NCBI GenBank assembly: GCA_938034445.1
Contig: CALHLD010000034.1
Location: forward strand, 39,165-103,164
Source of the DNA: an uncultured archaeon
GTDB lineage: Archaea > Thermoproteota > Nitrososphaeria > JACIWG01
Length of the DNA: 64,000 nucleotides
Direction: 5' to 3'
Made by a program: the position numbers and the translations under genes. Positions 45,721-54,777 of this stretch are shown piece by piece. The notes below the pieces were generated by a model that was given only the letters and a program-made list of their open reading frames with translations, did no database searches and was not told where the DNA came from. How positions within the stretch are numbered: the stretch's first letter is position 1; each line of letters starts with the position of its first letter.

Positions 45721-46338
45721 ATGGACATGAATGACGTGTTAGGCGAATTTTTAGATTACGTGAACACATATTTTTTGCCCTGGGGACCGATTGGCTTATT
45801 TATACTCTCGTTTATAGAGGCAATATTCTTTCCTATCCCACCTGATGTGTTGTTGATACCTCTTGTCCTATTAGATCCAGCTAACGGCCTATTTTACGGC
45901 TTATTGGCAACTATTTCCTCAGTGGCTGGAGCTGTAGTGGGCTACTATTTGGGTCTTAAGGGAGGTAGACCAATTTTAAGCCGTTTTGTTAGTGAATCTA
46001 AGCTTAAGAAAGTAGAGAATTTTTATCAAAAATATGGTGTATTAGCTGTAGGAATTGCCGCATTTACACCTATTCCATTTAAGGTTTTCACAATAACAGC
46101 CGGAATCTTTAAGCTAAGAAATTTTTTTGGTTACATAATTGCCTCAATGGTCGGTAGAGCAGCCCGATTTATGCCTGAATCATTTATAATAATGCTTTAT
46201 GGAAACAAGATGCTTGAACATTTTCTTTCACGATTTGAAGTATTTACTATCATATTAGGAATAATATTTGTCATAGGATACATATTCTATAGATGTTTTA
46301 GTCGAAACATTGGATTAGTTAAGTCGATAACCTCATAA
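45721..46338 (+). CDS. DedA/SNARE-associated (VTT-domain) membrane protein
   Basis: 206 residues from the ATG chosen by its TATA box. Several hydrophobic helices and the VTT-domain pattern are present: FIEAIFFPIPPDVLLIPLVL near the N-terminus, GAVVGYYLGLKGGRPIL, and FTPIPFKVFTITAGIFKL, where the conserved Pro-rich re-entrant loops and the Gly-rich segment lie. Family members act in lipid (undecaprenyl or phospholipid) scrambling and membrane homeostasis. Divergent from tupA. Confidence 0.8.
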   Translation: MDMNDVLGEFLDYVNTYFLPWGPIGLFILSFIEAIFFPIPPDVLLIPLVLLDPANGLFYGLLATISSVAGAVVGYYLGLKGGRPILSRFVSESKLKKVENFYQKYGVLAVGIAAFTPIPFKVFTITAGIFKLRNFFGYIIASMVGRAARFMPESFIIMLYGNKMLEHFLSRFEVFTIILGIIFVIGYIFYRCFSRNIGLVKSITS

Positions 46339-46353
46339 TATTCTCATATAATT

Positions 46354-47136
46354 TTAAATTTTAAATGAATTAATTAAATACACTATCAGTATTGATATTC
46401 CACACATTAAAGTAAATATTTTTGTTATTTCAGCATATAGTGGTTGGATTTTTGAAAACATTATTGCGCCTAATGGTGAAAAAGTTAATAATAGATAGAG
46501 TGTGCAAAATGAGGCCGTTATAAAAAGTACTGCCATATTCTCGCTTTTAGTATGAAACAGAGGCTTTAAGTTTAAATCAAATATGGTACGGTTTTCAAGC
46601 CCTCTTAATGCAACTAGAGTGGGTGGCACTATAATCAAAATGAATGGCACCATAGTTACTTCCCAGAACATAGTAAGACCAAATACAGTCAAAAGCAAGG
46701 CATCACTTGACATTTCAACCCACTTTGGCACAATTACCGTTAACCAAAATGCTACACCCGATGCAGCAATATAATTTCCAACTAAAGTTCCAACTACTGT
46801 TCCAATAATAAATCTTGTCCACGACCTATGCTTATGTACAATAAAACCATATATTAGGAAGCCGACAAAGTTTCCTGGTACACCTGATACAAGACTTCCG
46901 ATTGGGCCCAGACCTGTTGGTAATATGAAACTTCCTAACTGTGTACCCAGTGCTGCGCCGAAGGCTGCTGTCCAGGGGCTAGATATTAATGCGAATAATG
47001 CTGGAATAATTACTGCGGGCCTAAAGTGTCCTACACCCCACGGTGTTGGGATAGTTGCAGTAAGTGCAATAAGTGATGCATATAATGTTGCGCATAATGT
47101 TATTAAAACTATCGATTTCGTTCTATGTTTCAGCAT
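46354..47136 (-). CDS. ECF-transporter S-component-like membrane protein
   Basis: 260 residues from the ATG at 47136; the frame extends 35 codons further, but that part overlaps the divergent promoter region. Six or seven hydrophobic helices. The segment MLKHRTKSIVLITLCATLYASL and the Gly/Pro-rich VGHFRPAVIIPALFALISSPW with GLGPIGSLVSGVPGNFVGF resemble substrate-capture subunits of energy-coupling factor importers (vitamin or metal uptake). No ECF ATPase or T subunit is nearby, so it would use a shared module. Ligand unknown. Confidence 0.6.
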   Translation of the reverse strand: MLKHRTKSIVLITLCATLYASLIALTATIPTPWGVGHFRPAVIIPALFALISSPWTAAFGAALGTQLGSFILPTGLGPIGSLVSGVPGNFVGFLIYGFIVHKHRSWTRFIIGTVVGTLVGNYIAASGVAFWLTVIVPKWVEMSSDALLLTVFGLTMFWEVTMVPFILIIVPPTLVALRGLENRTIFDLNLKPLFHTKSENMAVLFITASFCTLYLLLTFSPLGAIMFSKIQPLYAEITKIFTLMCGISILIVYLINSFKI

Positions 47137-47220
47137 GTCCTTATATTTTAGATAAAAATTTTGTTTATCAATATTTTCTATAGAAAACTTAAATAGGTAT
47201 ATAGAAGTATTTATAGTTAT

Positions 47221-48213
47221 ATGGAATATAGAAAGGTTCAAGAGGTTGGCAAGGGAACATTATTGGTTTCATTGCCTAAAGGTTGGGTGAAAAAATATGA
47301 GATCAGCAAAGGTGATATATTAGGTTTAGAGGTCGACCAATATGGTAATCTAATATTATTTTCTATGAAAAAGAAGTATACTGAAAATTTGTCAATAGTA
47401 GATTGTAGAAGAAGGAGCTTAAAAGCGGTCTTAGATGACGTTACTGGTGCATATCTTTTGGGATACAATTTAATAAAAGTGGTAAACTTGTCTAATATCG
47501 AAGATGGTGATAGAAAAGATGTTAAGGTATTTTTGTCGAAGCTTGCCGGCTTAGAGATTGTTGAAGAAGATAAAGATTCGATGCTGGTGGAGTTCGTTAC
47601 TGACATAAGCTTACTGAATCCTAATAAGATTTTGAATAGGATGAGTTTACTTGTTAAAACGATGTTTCTTGACTCGATCTCCTCCCTATTAAACCATGAT
47701 AATGTACTCGCTGAAGACGTTATTAAGGTTGATGATGAAGTTGATAGACTATATTTTCTCTTTGTTAGACTCATTAGAAGCGCTATTCAAAGTCCAGATA
47801 TTATGAGAAAGTTTAACCTTAGCGCAATAGAATGTTTAGACCATAGACTTTATGCGAGTCTAATAGAATCAATAGGCGACTACTCTAGCACTATAGCATC
47901 AAATGTTATAAATGGTGCAGCTGTTGTATTCGATAATAATTTATCGAATGTTTTATATGAAATTAAAGCGTCTTTTGAAAGCATGTTCGATGTAGCCTAT
48001 AAAGCTTACATGTCTAAAAATATTGCTTTAAAAGTGAATGCCCTCTCAATATCGGACTCTATAGAGGAAAAGATTAACTTAATAGGAACCCTAACATTAA
48101 ATAGGTCTCTAAAAGAAATTTCTAAGATATCATCAATCATTTCAGCAATAAACTTTACCAGGAAGGCTTTAGCTGATATAATAGACTTGACAACACCATC
48201 GATAACCGTTTAA
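47221..48213 (+). CDS. PhoU-domain regulator with AbrB-like N-terminus
   Basis: 330 residues. The first approximately 45 residues (RKVQEVGKGTLLVSLPKGW, then ISKGDILGLEV) form a SpoVT/AbrB-type swapped-hairpin domain. The remainder contains two helical-bundle PhoU-like units with acidic metal motifs (AEDVIKVDDEVDRLYF and related). Such archaeal fusions are annotated as phosphate-uptake regulators. No Pst phosphate transporter is in the window. The ATG lies about 15-30 nt after AT-rich TATA candidates. Confidence 0.75.
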   Translation: MEYRKVQEVGKGTLLVSLPKGWVKKYEISKGDILGLEVDQYGNLILFSMKKKYTENLSIVDCRRRSLKAVLDDVTGAYLLGYNLIKVVNLSNIEDGDRKDVKVFLSKLAGLEIVEEDKDSMLVEFVTDISLLNPNKILNRMSLLVKTMFLDSISSLLNHDNVLAEDVIKVDDEVDRLYFLFVRLIRSAIQSPDIMRKFNLSAIECLDHRLYASLIESIGDYSSTIASNVINGAAVVFDNNLSNVLYEIKASFESMFDVAYKAYMSKNIALKVNALSISDSIEEKINLIGTLTLNRSLKEISKISSIISAINFTRKALADIIDLTTPSITV

Positions 48214-48244
48214 AAATTAAAAAAAGAAAGGAGGAAAACCTAGT

Positions 48245-48343
48245 CTAAAACTCCTCTTCTTCCTCCCACTCCTCTTCCCATCCTTCTTCTTCCCAGTCTT
48301 CCTCGAATTCCTCCTCAAATTCCTCCTCAAATTCTTCTTCCAT
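48245..48343 (-). CDS. 32-residue Glu/Trp-rich acidic microprotein
   Basis: A very short leftward ORF not covered by larger genes. The protein starts MEEEFEEEFEEEFEEDWEEE and continues with two further W-EEE units, ending EEEEEF. About two thirds of the residues are Glu, with regularly spaced Phe/Trp (period about four), as in an amphipathic or DNA-mimic-like helix. It has its own TATA box (CTTTATAAGC, 48373-48382) with the predicted start of transcription about 9 nt before the ATG. No Shine-Dalgarno. Stop is TAG. No family is recognised; low-complexity coding by chance cannot be excluded. Confidence 0.5.
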   Translation of the reverse strand: MEEEFEEEFEEEFEEDWEEEGWEEEWEEEEEF

Positions 48344-48372
48344 AAAGTTCGCTGAAGGTCTAAAAAGTGCTT

Positions 48373-48382
48373 GCTTATAAAG
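48373..48382 (-). promoter_or_regulatory. TATA box upstream of the acidic microprotein
   Basis: Minus-strand CTTTATAAGC, about 35 nt before the ATG at 48343. No other gene start lies close enough to explain this promoter-like element. Confidence 0.5.
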
Positions 48383-48493
48383 ATTTTTCAAAATTGCAGG
48401 TATCCTAATGATAGCCATTTCAATTTAAAAAATTATTTTTCTTAAGGTTGATGTTTGAAGGTTTCAAGAATAGCATTTTTTATTAGAATGGTA

Positions 48494-48898
48494 TCATTTT
48501 TTAAGTATCCAGTTTAAAATTTTCCCAGCCCTTTCCTTTCTTCCAATTAAATATGCTATTATACCTAAACTATAAACTAGAGCAAATAAGAATAGTACAG
48601 ATAAAGAAAATATTCTCACAGAAAATTCACTAAAATTGACAAAAATGTAGAAGTTAACTAGTATGCCACCACCTAAAGTGACAAAAACTATAATAGCTAC
48701 CAGTATTTTTTGATTTAAAAATACTTCTTTAATCTCCAAAAAGGATATTATCAAATATGTTCCAGCTGTAACCGTAAACCAGCTAAATACGGCAAAGCTT
48801 GGATCATTTTCCAAATACTTTGCTACGGCTAATAAGGTATTTGAAATAAAAAGTAAAATCATGTATAGTGGATAATCTTTTCTACCATGTCTAAGCAA
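48494..48898 (-). CDS. Small integral membrane protein (four helices)
   Basis: 134 residues with four hydrophobic helices (YMILLFISNTLLAVAKYL; FAVFSWFTVTAGTYLIISFL; ILVAIIVFVTLGGGILVNFY; IFSLSVLFLFALVYSLGIIAYL) and a basic cytoplasmic C-terminus (GRKERAGKILNWILKK). It is not recognised. Gene stands alone, divergent from the GlcD-like gene. Confidence 0.55.
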   Translation of the reverse strand: MLRHGRKDYPLYMILLFISNTLLAVAKYLENDPSFAVFSWFTVTAGTYLIISFLEIKEVFLNQKILVAIIVFVTLGGGILVNFYIFVNFSEFSVRIFSLSVLFLFALVYSLGIIAYLIGRKERAGKILNWILKK

Positions 48899-48995
48899 AC
48901 TTTTTCGCTATATTTATGTATAGAATAGTATAAAAATTTTTGGTATCAACAAAACCTTTATTTTATAAGCATGTTAAACCATCATACGATTGTTT

Positions 48996-50366
48996 ATGAC
49001 AATTTCCGATAATATGATTTTAGAACTTGAGAATATCGTTGGAAAAGATTATGTTCTAACGAAAAAAGAGCAGATAGAACCCTACCTATATGATGAAACG
49101 TTTGTTGCAACATCAATAGAGCCTTCAACAAACTGTGTTGTAGTTAAGCCAATAAATACGGAGCAGATTTCAAAAATAGTGAAGCTGGCAAACGAGAAAA
49201 GGATACCTGTTTATCCAAGAGGTGGTGGGACTGGTGTTGTCGCTGCAGCGGTTCCAACAAAAGATGGTATAATCATATCTCTGGAGAGAATGAAGAATGT
49301 TATCATAGACAAGGATAATATGATGGCCACGGTTGAGCCGGGTGTTACATTGGAAGAGTTTGGACGAATAGTAACTGCAGCGGGCTTCATATTTCCTCCA
49401 CATCCTGCAAACGAGCAGGCTTCCATGGGCGCTATAACTGTAAACAATTCTGGTGGCGCTAGGGCTGTAAAGCATGGTGTTATGAGACATCATGTTAAAG
49501 GTTTGGAGGTTATCCTACCAACTGGGGAAGTGCTAAACTTGGGTGGCAAGCTTATTAAAGATAATGTAACCTCAAGTCTTATACAATTGATTGTTGGAAG
49601 TGGAGGAGTACTTGGGATAGTTACAAAAACTACTGTAAAACTCTTACCCAAGCCCGAGTACCAGTTAACGCTTCTTGTTCCATTCAATAATAGGCGTGAT
49701 GCTTTTAGTGCAGTAGCACCTATACTGTCAAGTGGGATAGAGCCTCTTTCACTCGAGTACGTGGAAAACAAGTGTATGGATATTTCTGCAAAAGATCTAG
49801 GTGAAACATGGTATACTGACATTCCTGGTCCAGTTCTTTTACTCATACAACTGGCTGGAAGAAAAGATGTTGTTTTTAGTGAAGCAGAAAAGGCAAGCGA
49901 ATTTTGTATAGAGCATAATAGTCTAGAACCTCGAATAGCTGAAGGGAGTGAAGAGAACAGAGTTTGGAAGATTAGAAAGAATGTTCTTGCAGCATTAAAG
50001 CCTCTCTCTTCAGATGTGCTTGATGTTACTGTCCCACCAGCTCAGATGGGTAAACTGGCTGACGAACTTGATAGAATAGCGTCAAAATATAATACTGAAA
50101 TACCAGCATATGGTCACGCTGGTGACGGAAACATACACCCACATATTTTAAGAAAAGATCTTGGAAACTGTGAAAAAATAAGGAATGAAATATATGAGGC
50201 GACATTAAGTTTGGGTGGTGTTATAACTGGAGAGCATGGTATAGGTAAGGCAAGAGTAAAGGAGTTCTATAAGTTCGTGGATCCAAAGATTATAGAACTA
50301 TTAGCTGGAATCAAAAAACTCTTTGACCCCAATAACATACTTAATCCTACCACAATATTTGGCTAA
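48996..50366 (+). CDS. FAD-linked oxidase, GlcD/lactate dehydrogenase type
   Basis: About 456 residues. The FAD_binding_4 domain shows YPRGGGTGVVAAAVPTKDGIIISLERM (about 70-96), HPANEQASMGAITVNNSGGARAVKHG (about 138-163) and the later GSGGVLGIVTKTTVKLLP. The C-terminal oxidase domain ends with PAYGHAGDGNIHPHI and GGVITGEHGIGKARVKEF, the canonical substrate/flavin motifs of glycolate and D-lactate dehydrogenases. An alternative TTG lies two codons upstream (48990). TATA-like TTTTATAAGC lies about 30 nt upstream. No GlcE or GlcF partner is adjacent, so its electron acceptor must be encoded elsewhere. Confidence 0.85.
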   Translation: MTISDNMILELENIVGKDYVLTKKEQIEPYLYDETFVATSIEPSTNCVVVKPINTEQISKIVKLANEKRIPVYPRGGGTGVVAAAVPTKDGIIISLERMKNVIIDKDNMMATVEPGVTLEEFGRIVTAAGFIFPPHPANEQASMGAITVNNSGGARAVKHGVMRHHVKGLEVILPTGEVLNLGGKLIKDNVTSSLIQLIVGSGGVLGIVTKTTVKLLPKPEYQLTLLVPFNNRRDAFSAVAPILSSGIEPLSLEYVENKCMDISAKDLGETWYTDIPGPVLLLIQLAGRKDVVFSEAEKASEFCIEHNSLEPRIAEGSEENRVWKIRKNVLAALKPLSSDVLDVTVPPAQMGKLADELDRIASKYNTEIPAYGHAGDGNIHPHILRKDLGNCEKIRNEIYEATLSLGGVITGEHGIGKARVKEFYKFVDPKIIELLAGIKKLFDPNNILNPTTIFG

Positions 50367-50403
50367 AAAATAGTATTAGCGCTAGAAGCATATTGGAACT
50401 ATT

Positions 50404-51744
50404 TTATTTTCTGCCTAGAGGATAATATTTTACTGCAATAAAGAAAACAGCTAATGCAATAATTATAATAAAAGCCATTCCTAAACGCATGCTCCAAACT
50501 ACTTCAATCGGCTGTACCTCGCCTGCAACATATCCACTTAATGAAAAAATAAATGCTGTACTTAATCCCGTAAGTGCGAGTGCGAATCTGTCCACAAATG
50601 TACGAGCCCCATAATATATTCCCTCTCTTCTAACACCAGTTCTTATTGCATCCTCGTCTATCACATCAGGTATCAAGAGTTCTCTAGAAAGTTGTACACC
50701 ACCATTTACTGCTCCGAAAAAGGCTGTTAAAATCACACCTTCTATCACAGAGTGTGCCCAAAGTGTTAAAGCAAGCAATCCTGAAGTCATCAAAAAAGTG
50801 GCAATGGCAAGTGTGAATCTGGAACCAAATTTTACACAAATTTTTCTCCAAATGGGATAAAATAGTATTGGAAAGATTATCATTGGCGCACCAACTACCG
50901 TTATATCACCAATATCTCCTTTCAAAAAATGTTTAATGATGAATGGTGTCATAGCCTCTAAAATACTCCAAATCCAACTTGTAGTTAGGATCAGAAACGC
51001 TGCTGTAATAAATGATTTGTTCTTAAAAGTTATTAGAAACGTTTCTTTAACTGGCAAAGAACTTTTAATCGCATATTCCTTTTTTTCCCTACTTCCTAAA
51101 ATTGATAGAAGAAAGGAGCCTCCTCCAATGAGGCCTAGTGTTAAACCAACAAGGGTCCATCCTTGAAATTTTCCAAAAATTTCAGTAAATCCCGTTATAA
51201 TCTGTGGTGCTAAAATAAAGGTTATTATCACTCCTACTGTTGCAAAAATCTGTCTATAGACTGCAACCTCACTTCTTTCGCTTAGGCTTGTGTACATTTC
51301 TGGAAAAAGTGCATTCCATCCCACATCAACTAACGTGTAAACGAACTCAAACAAAAATACAACTAATATGAAATATCCGAATATGTAGAAGTTTGTAGGA
51401 TTAGATAAGGGTTGTCCTTCAAGTGGAGGAGACCATAGTAGGGTAAAGAGTAATACCATTAAAGGGGAAAAGAAAAGGATATACGGTATCCTTCGACCCC
51501 ACCTACTTTTAGTCCTATCTGAAATATATCCCGCAATCATGTCATTTATTGAATTCCATATGCCATAGGCTGTCATGTATCCTATACCAACTAAAACGGC
51601 GTCAAGATGTACAACTTCAATGTAAAAGTATGTTAAGTAGGTTGCAATAATAGCAAATATTAGTGACTCTCCAAATGCACCTAGACTATAGGAAACCTTT
51701 CCTTTCTTCCCACTAAATCTACCTATAAACGTCAAATTACTCAA
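50404..51744 (-). CDS. MFS (GPH-type cation symporter) transporter
   Basis: 446 residues with 12 predicted helices. The GPH-family loops are visible: YGIWNSINDMIAGYISDRTKSRWGRRIPYIL after helix 2, and RREGIYYGARTFVDRFALAL late in the protein. It starts 12 bp after the methyltransferase gene, so it belongs to a three-gene operon with a corrinoid protein. GPH members carry glycosides or other organic solutes; here the cargo is probably the methylated compound used by the operon (inference). Confidence 0.82.
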   Translation of the reverse strand: MSNLTFIGRFSGKKGKVSYSLGAFGESLIFAIIATYLTYFYIEVVHLDAVLVGIGYMTAYGIWNSINDMIAGYISDRTKSRWGRRIPYILFFSPLMVLLFTLLWSPPLEGQPLSNPTNFYIFGYFILVVFLFEFVYTLVDVGWNALFPEMYTSLSERSEVAVYRQIFATVGVIITFILAPQIITGFTEIFGKFQGWTLVGLTLGLIGGGSFLLSILGSREKKEYAIKSSLPVKETFLITFKNKSFITAAFLILTTSWIWSILEAMTPFIIKHFLKGDIGDITVVGAPMIIFPILFYPIWRKICVKFGSRFTLAIATFLMTSGLLALTLWAHSVIEGVILTAFFGAVNGGVQLSRELLIPDVIDEDAIRTGVRREGIYYGARTFVDRFALALTGLSTAFIFSLSGYVAGEVQPIEVVWSMRLGMAFIIIIALAVFFIAVKYYPLGRK

Positions 51745-51756
51745 CTCAGAATCTTT

Positions 51757-52875
51757 TCACTTAAATCTTCCATACTTGTCTCTAACCTCAGAAATTTTGA
51801 GAAGATTTTCTTCAGGAGTGTTTGGACTTAATCCACATCCTGGACCTAATGCAAAGCTTATACACTTTTTACCTATTTCTATAGAATTCTTTACCATTGC
51901 CTCAACATCCTCTGGTGTTCCCGTAAAAAGTGGTCCAAGATGGTCTATACCCGCACATAATGGAATCTTGTCTCCAAAATTTTCTACAGCTTTTTCAAGA
52001 GGATATGTTGAGCCTGGCGCATAAAATTGAAGTTCATTAACAAGCTTAGGCTTACCAAATCTCTCATAAATGAAGTCTAAATCGGGATCCCAACTGCATA
52101 CATGAGTCGTTATAGGAACATCCTTACCTATCCTTTCTCTAACCTTCTTCAAATATTCTAAGTCGAGCTGTGCAAGCCACTCCCTCAATTCAGGATTTAA
52201 AAGAGACTTGTCATATCCACTAAATCCCATACAAAAGTTTGTAAAGTTTACTGCCTCAACCATTTTGTAAGCTACGTCCACAGTCCATTCCATTAAAGGC
52301 CCTCTAACCATCCTAGTTAATGTACCCATAAGATCTGGGAATATCATGACATCTCTCATCACTTCTGTCATGCCAATTGTAAGTGCTAATGTTGCTGCCG
52401 GTCCAAGTATGCCTTGTCTTAAAAGAACCTTTTTCCCGATCTTTTCTGCCACGATCTTCCAAGCATCAAATAACGCTTTCGCTCTCCTACATTTTCTTGG
52501 ATCAAATTCGTTCAAATTCTTTTCAATTTTTTCAGCCTTCTCAAAAAATCTATCATAAACATTCCTGTCAGGTCTATAACGCCAGGGAGGTATCTTAGCT
52601 TGAACAACATGATCTAAAATCTCAACTTCTGCACCTAATATTTCGTACATAACCCACTGGTCAGTATTAACTCCAGTAATATCTACCCTAAACTTTTCAG
52701 CAACCCTAATATGGCCTAAAGCTATCGCCTTAGGGTCATAAAGGTACTCTCTTAAGCTTGGTGTACCAGAATATTGCCAAGCCAAATAGACAGACTCTAA
52801 CCATATAGGCATCTTGTCTGGTTTTTCACCATTCAAGTATGTTAAAGCCCTTTCGAGTCCGGTCATCTCAACCAT
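51757..52875 (-). CDS. Uroporphyrinogen decarboxylase-family methyltransferase (MtaA/MtbA-like)
   Basis: 372 residues of the URO-D superfamily. The zinc ligands of methylcobamide methyltransferases are present: His258 and Cys260 in ITTHVCSWDPD, and Cys347 in LGPGCGLSPNTPEEN. It is therefore more likely a methyltransferase than a haem enzyme. It overlaps the corrinoid protein gene by 8 bp, so its methyl carrier is encoded with it. The methyl donor and acceptor are unknown, and no methyl-CoM reductase is in the window. GLERALTYLNGEKPDKMPI is the usual N-terminal start of the family. Confidence 0.82.
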   Translation of the reverse strand: MVEMTGLERALTYLNGEKPDKMPIWLESVYLAWQYSGTPSLREYLYDPKAIALGHIRVAEKFRVDITGVNTDQWVMYEILGAEVEILDHVVQAKIPPWRYRPDRNVYDRFFEKAEKIEKNLNEFDPRKCRRAKALFDAWKIVAEKIGKKVLLRQGILGPAATLALTIGMTEVMRDVMIFPDLMGTLTRMVRGPLMEWTVDVAYKMVEAVNFTNFCMGFSGYDKSLLNPELREWLAQLDLEYLKKVRERIGKDVPITTHVCSWDPDLDFIYERFGKPKLVNELQFYAPGSTYPLEKAVENFGDKIPLCAGIDHLGPLFTGTPEDVEAMVKNSIEIGKKCISFALGPGCGLSPNTPEENLLKISEVRDKYGRFK

Positions 52876-53500
52876 ATTTTGTCCTCACCTCCGAAACAAG
52901 CCTGTTGGCAAGTTCTAAAGCAGTTTTCGGGTCATGACCCCAGCCATCTAAACGGTATTTTTCTGCAATATACCTGTTACCTTGAACCCCGCCAACAATA
53001 ACTTTAACTCTATCCCTTAGCCCCTCCTTCTCCAAAAATTCAACAATCTTGCTGAGCTCAAATATCGCATTTGTTAGAAACATAGAAATTCCTACTAAAT
53101 GAGGTTTATGTTCTATAATGCCTTGTATAAAATTTTCTGCCATTAAATTTTCTCCCAAATCTATAACATTAAATCCATCTGCCATATATAGAACCTTTAT
53201 AATATCCTTACCAATATAATGCATTGAACCAAGTGTCCCCATAAGAATCTTACCTTTTTCTTTCCGTTTTATCCTATCTTTTAGAAGATCGTATCCCATG
53301 GTGAAGGCTGCCATTATTGCTGAAAGTTGGGGTAGCGCAAACTCTTTACCAAATCTTTCGCACGCGTCCATTATTGTCCTACTAAGCTGTTCCAAAATTA
53401 GTTGTGGATCAACACCTTCAGAAAGAAGTTTTTTCACTTCATTTTCGACTTCAAAAGGTTTAAATTCCATGACAAGTTGATAAATTTTATCAACATCCAT
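52868..53500 (-). CDS. Methyltransferase corrinoid protein with an altered DxHxxG motif
   Basis: 210 residues: an N-terminal four-helix cap (about 1-80), then a B12-binding Rossmann domain. The cobalt-ligating motif normally reads DxHDIGK; here it is SMHYIGK at 92-98. His94, the lower axial ligand, and the Gly are kept, but the Asp that tunes the ligand is replaced by Ser. Downstream motifs VGISMFLTNA and VIVGGVQGN match the S-x-L and GG motifs. It starts an operon with the URO-D-type methyltransferase and an MFS transporter. TATA elements lie just upstream. Confidence 0.82.
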   Translation of the reverse strand: MDVDKIYQLVMEFKPFEVENEVKKLLSEGVDPQLILEQLSRTIMDACERFGKEFALPQLSAIMAAFTMGYDLLKDRIKRKEKGKILMGTLGSMHYIGKDIIKVLYMADGFNVIDLGENLMAENFIQGIIEHKPHLVGISMFLTNAIFELSKIVEFLEKEGLRDRVKVIVGGVQGNRYIAEKYRLDGWGHDPKTALELANRLVSEVRTKYG

Positions 53501-53527
53501 AATTGTCTACAATAAAATAGATAAAGC

Positions 53528-53548
53528 TATATTTAAATATTTTATAAA
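53528..53548 (-). promoter_or_regulatory. Promoter of the corrinoid/methyltransferase operon
   Basis: Two overlapping TATA-like elements on the minus strand (TTTATAAAA and ATTTAAATATA) lie 34-45 nt before the ATG at 53500, predicting a leader of only 8-20 nt. Confidence 0.5.
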
Positions 53549-53563
53549 GGGTGCTCTTTTTCT

Positions 53564-54694
53564 CTAAAATCTTTCCATAAAATCAACTATTTTTGAAACA
53601 ACAGCTTCAGGAACATACTTTTTAGCTCTCAAACTTAACTCGGCACCAATTCTTCTCCTAACACTATCATTTTCTATTACGTAAACAAGTTTTCTATAAA
53701 GTTCATCCTCATCATACTTGTATAGACATTCTTCATATCCTCCTGTTATTTCTGGGTAACTGCAATGGTTTGGGAGTATACAACAATTTCCTGTATACAT
53801 TGCTTCAACTGTCGCTACCCCAAATGTTTCATGTGTTGCAGTAGAAACTTGTATGTGTGATTTCCATAGTGTAGGATAGTATGGGTCTACTCCCGGCTTT
53901 TCTATAAAAAAAACTTTATCCGGGTGATTTCTCTTAAACTCTTTTAGGACAGAATCAATCTGCATGTCATCGCAAATGCTTCTGGTAAAAATTACTTGTA
54001 TATCATATTTTTTTAAAAGCCTATCCACTACTCTAACAAACATTATAGGATTTTTGCTTGAAATAAGATTATGATTAAATACTATGGTAATTTTATCAAA
54101 TTTTTTATCAGTTCTATAGCTTTCTATAAGCTTAGCATTGATCGGTAAGCCTACAACCCTATACTTTTCAAATAATTTTCTAGCTATGTTATCATTAAAT
54201 TTTCTAATTTCATCATCCATTACCCTAACAGCATATTCTGAAACCTGAAATATTATGTCCATAACATATAGGTTTGCTAAATCCGCTATTTCCATTTCAG
54301 GATAGTTTATGAACCTGAATACGTCTGTAGGATTCCAGTGGCTTCCATGAGTATATCCACATAACCTTACCTTGCTTTTAAAATCACATAACATTCTTTT
54401 TATTTCACTTGGAAAATGGTGGAAGATATGGAATATGAAAATATAGTCAATGTTATTATTTAATATAATATCGATCAAATGTTTATAGCCTTCATAAATC
54501 CATTGAAGTTTAGAAACTGTTGGCAAAGTTTCCTCCACAAATGGTGTGATATCGATAACTTCAACACCTTTCTCCCTCATCTCTTCTACAATTGCGTCTT
54601 GTACCGTAACACCATAGCCTATCATGTCTGTTGCCATAGAATCGCTTTTCTTTAAAGTAAAACTTCTAAGAAACGCGACCCTCATATACACCAT
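53564..54694 (-). CDS. Glycosyltransferase, GT4-like (resembles tRNA-queuosine mannosyltransferases)
   Basis: 376 residues. The C-terminal half has the GT-B donor site: ITIVFNHNLISSKNPIMFVRV, then the signature STATHETFGVATVEAMYTG (about 289-307) and LPNHCSYPEITGGYEECLY. This HE-x-FGV...LPN-x-x-SYPE pattern resembles the DUF3524/QTMAN group that glycosylates queuosine in tRNA, although the typical N-terminal domain is not clearly recognisable. A cell-wall or lipid glycosyltransferase is the alternative. No signal peptide. An internal ATG three codons in is another possible start. Confidence 0.7.
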   Translation of the reverse strand: MVYMRVAFLRSFTLKKSDSMATDMIGYGVTVQDAIVEEMREKGVEVIDITPFVEETLPTVSKLQWIYEGYKHLIDIILNNNIDYIFIFHIFHHFPSEIKRMLCDFKSKVRLCGYTHGSHWNPTDVFRFINYPEMEIADLANLYVMDIIFQVSEYAVRVMDDEIRKFNDNIARKLFEKYRVVGLPINAKLIESYRTDKKFDKITIVFNHNLISSKNPIMFVRVVDRLLKKYDIQVIFTRSICDDMQIDSVLKEFKRNHPDKVFFIEKPGVDPYYPTLWKSHIQVSTATHETFGVATVEAMYTGNCCILPNHCSYPEITGGYEECLYKYDEDELYRKLVYVIENDSVRRRIGAELSLRAKKYVPEAVVSKIVDFMERF

Positions 54695-54777
54695 ATTCTT
54701 TTATAATATATTTAATTTTATGATATATTTAAAATGTTTGCAAAAACCTTTTATTTATCCTATAAGAAGACTTGTTT

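Noticed and set aside
47137..47241. 35-residue N-terminal extension of the ECF-S-like protein
   Set aside because: It would overlap the divergent PhoU-like gene start and promoter; the hydrophobic core begins after the internal ATG.
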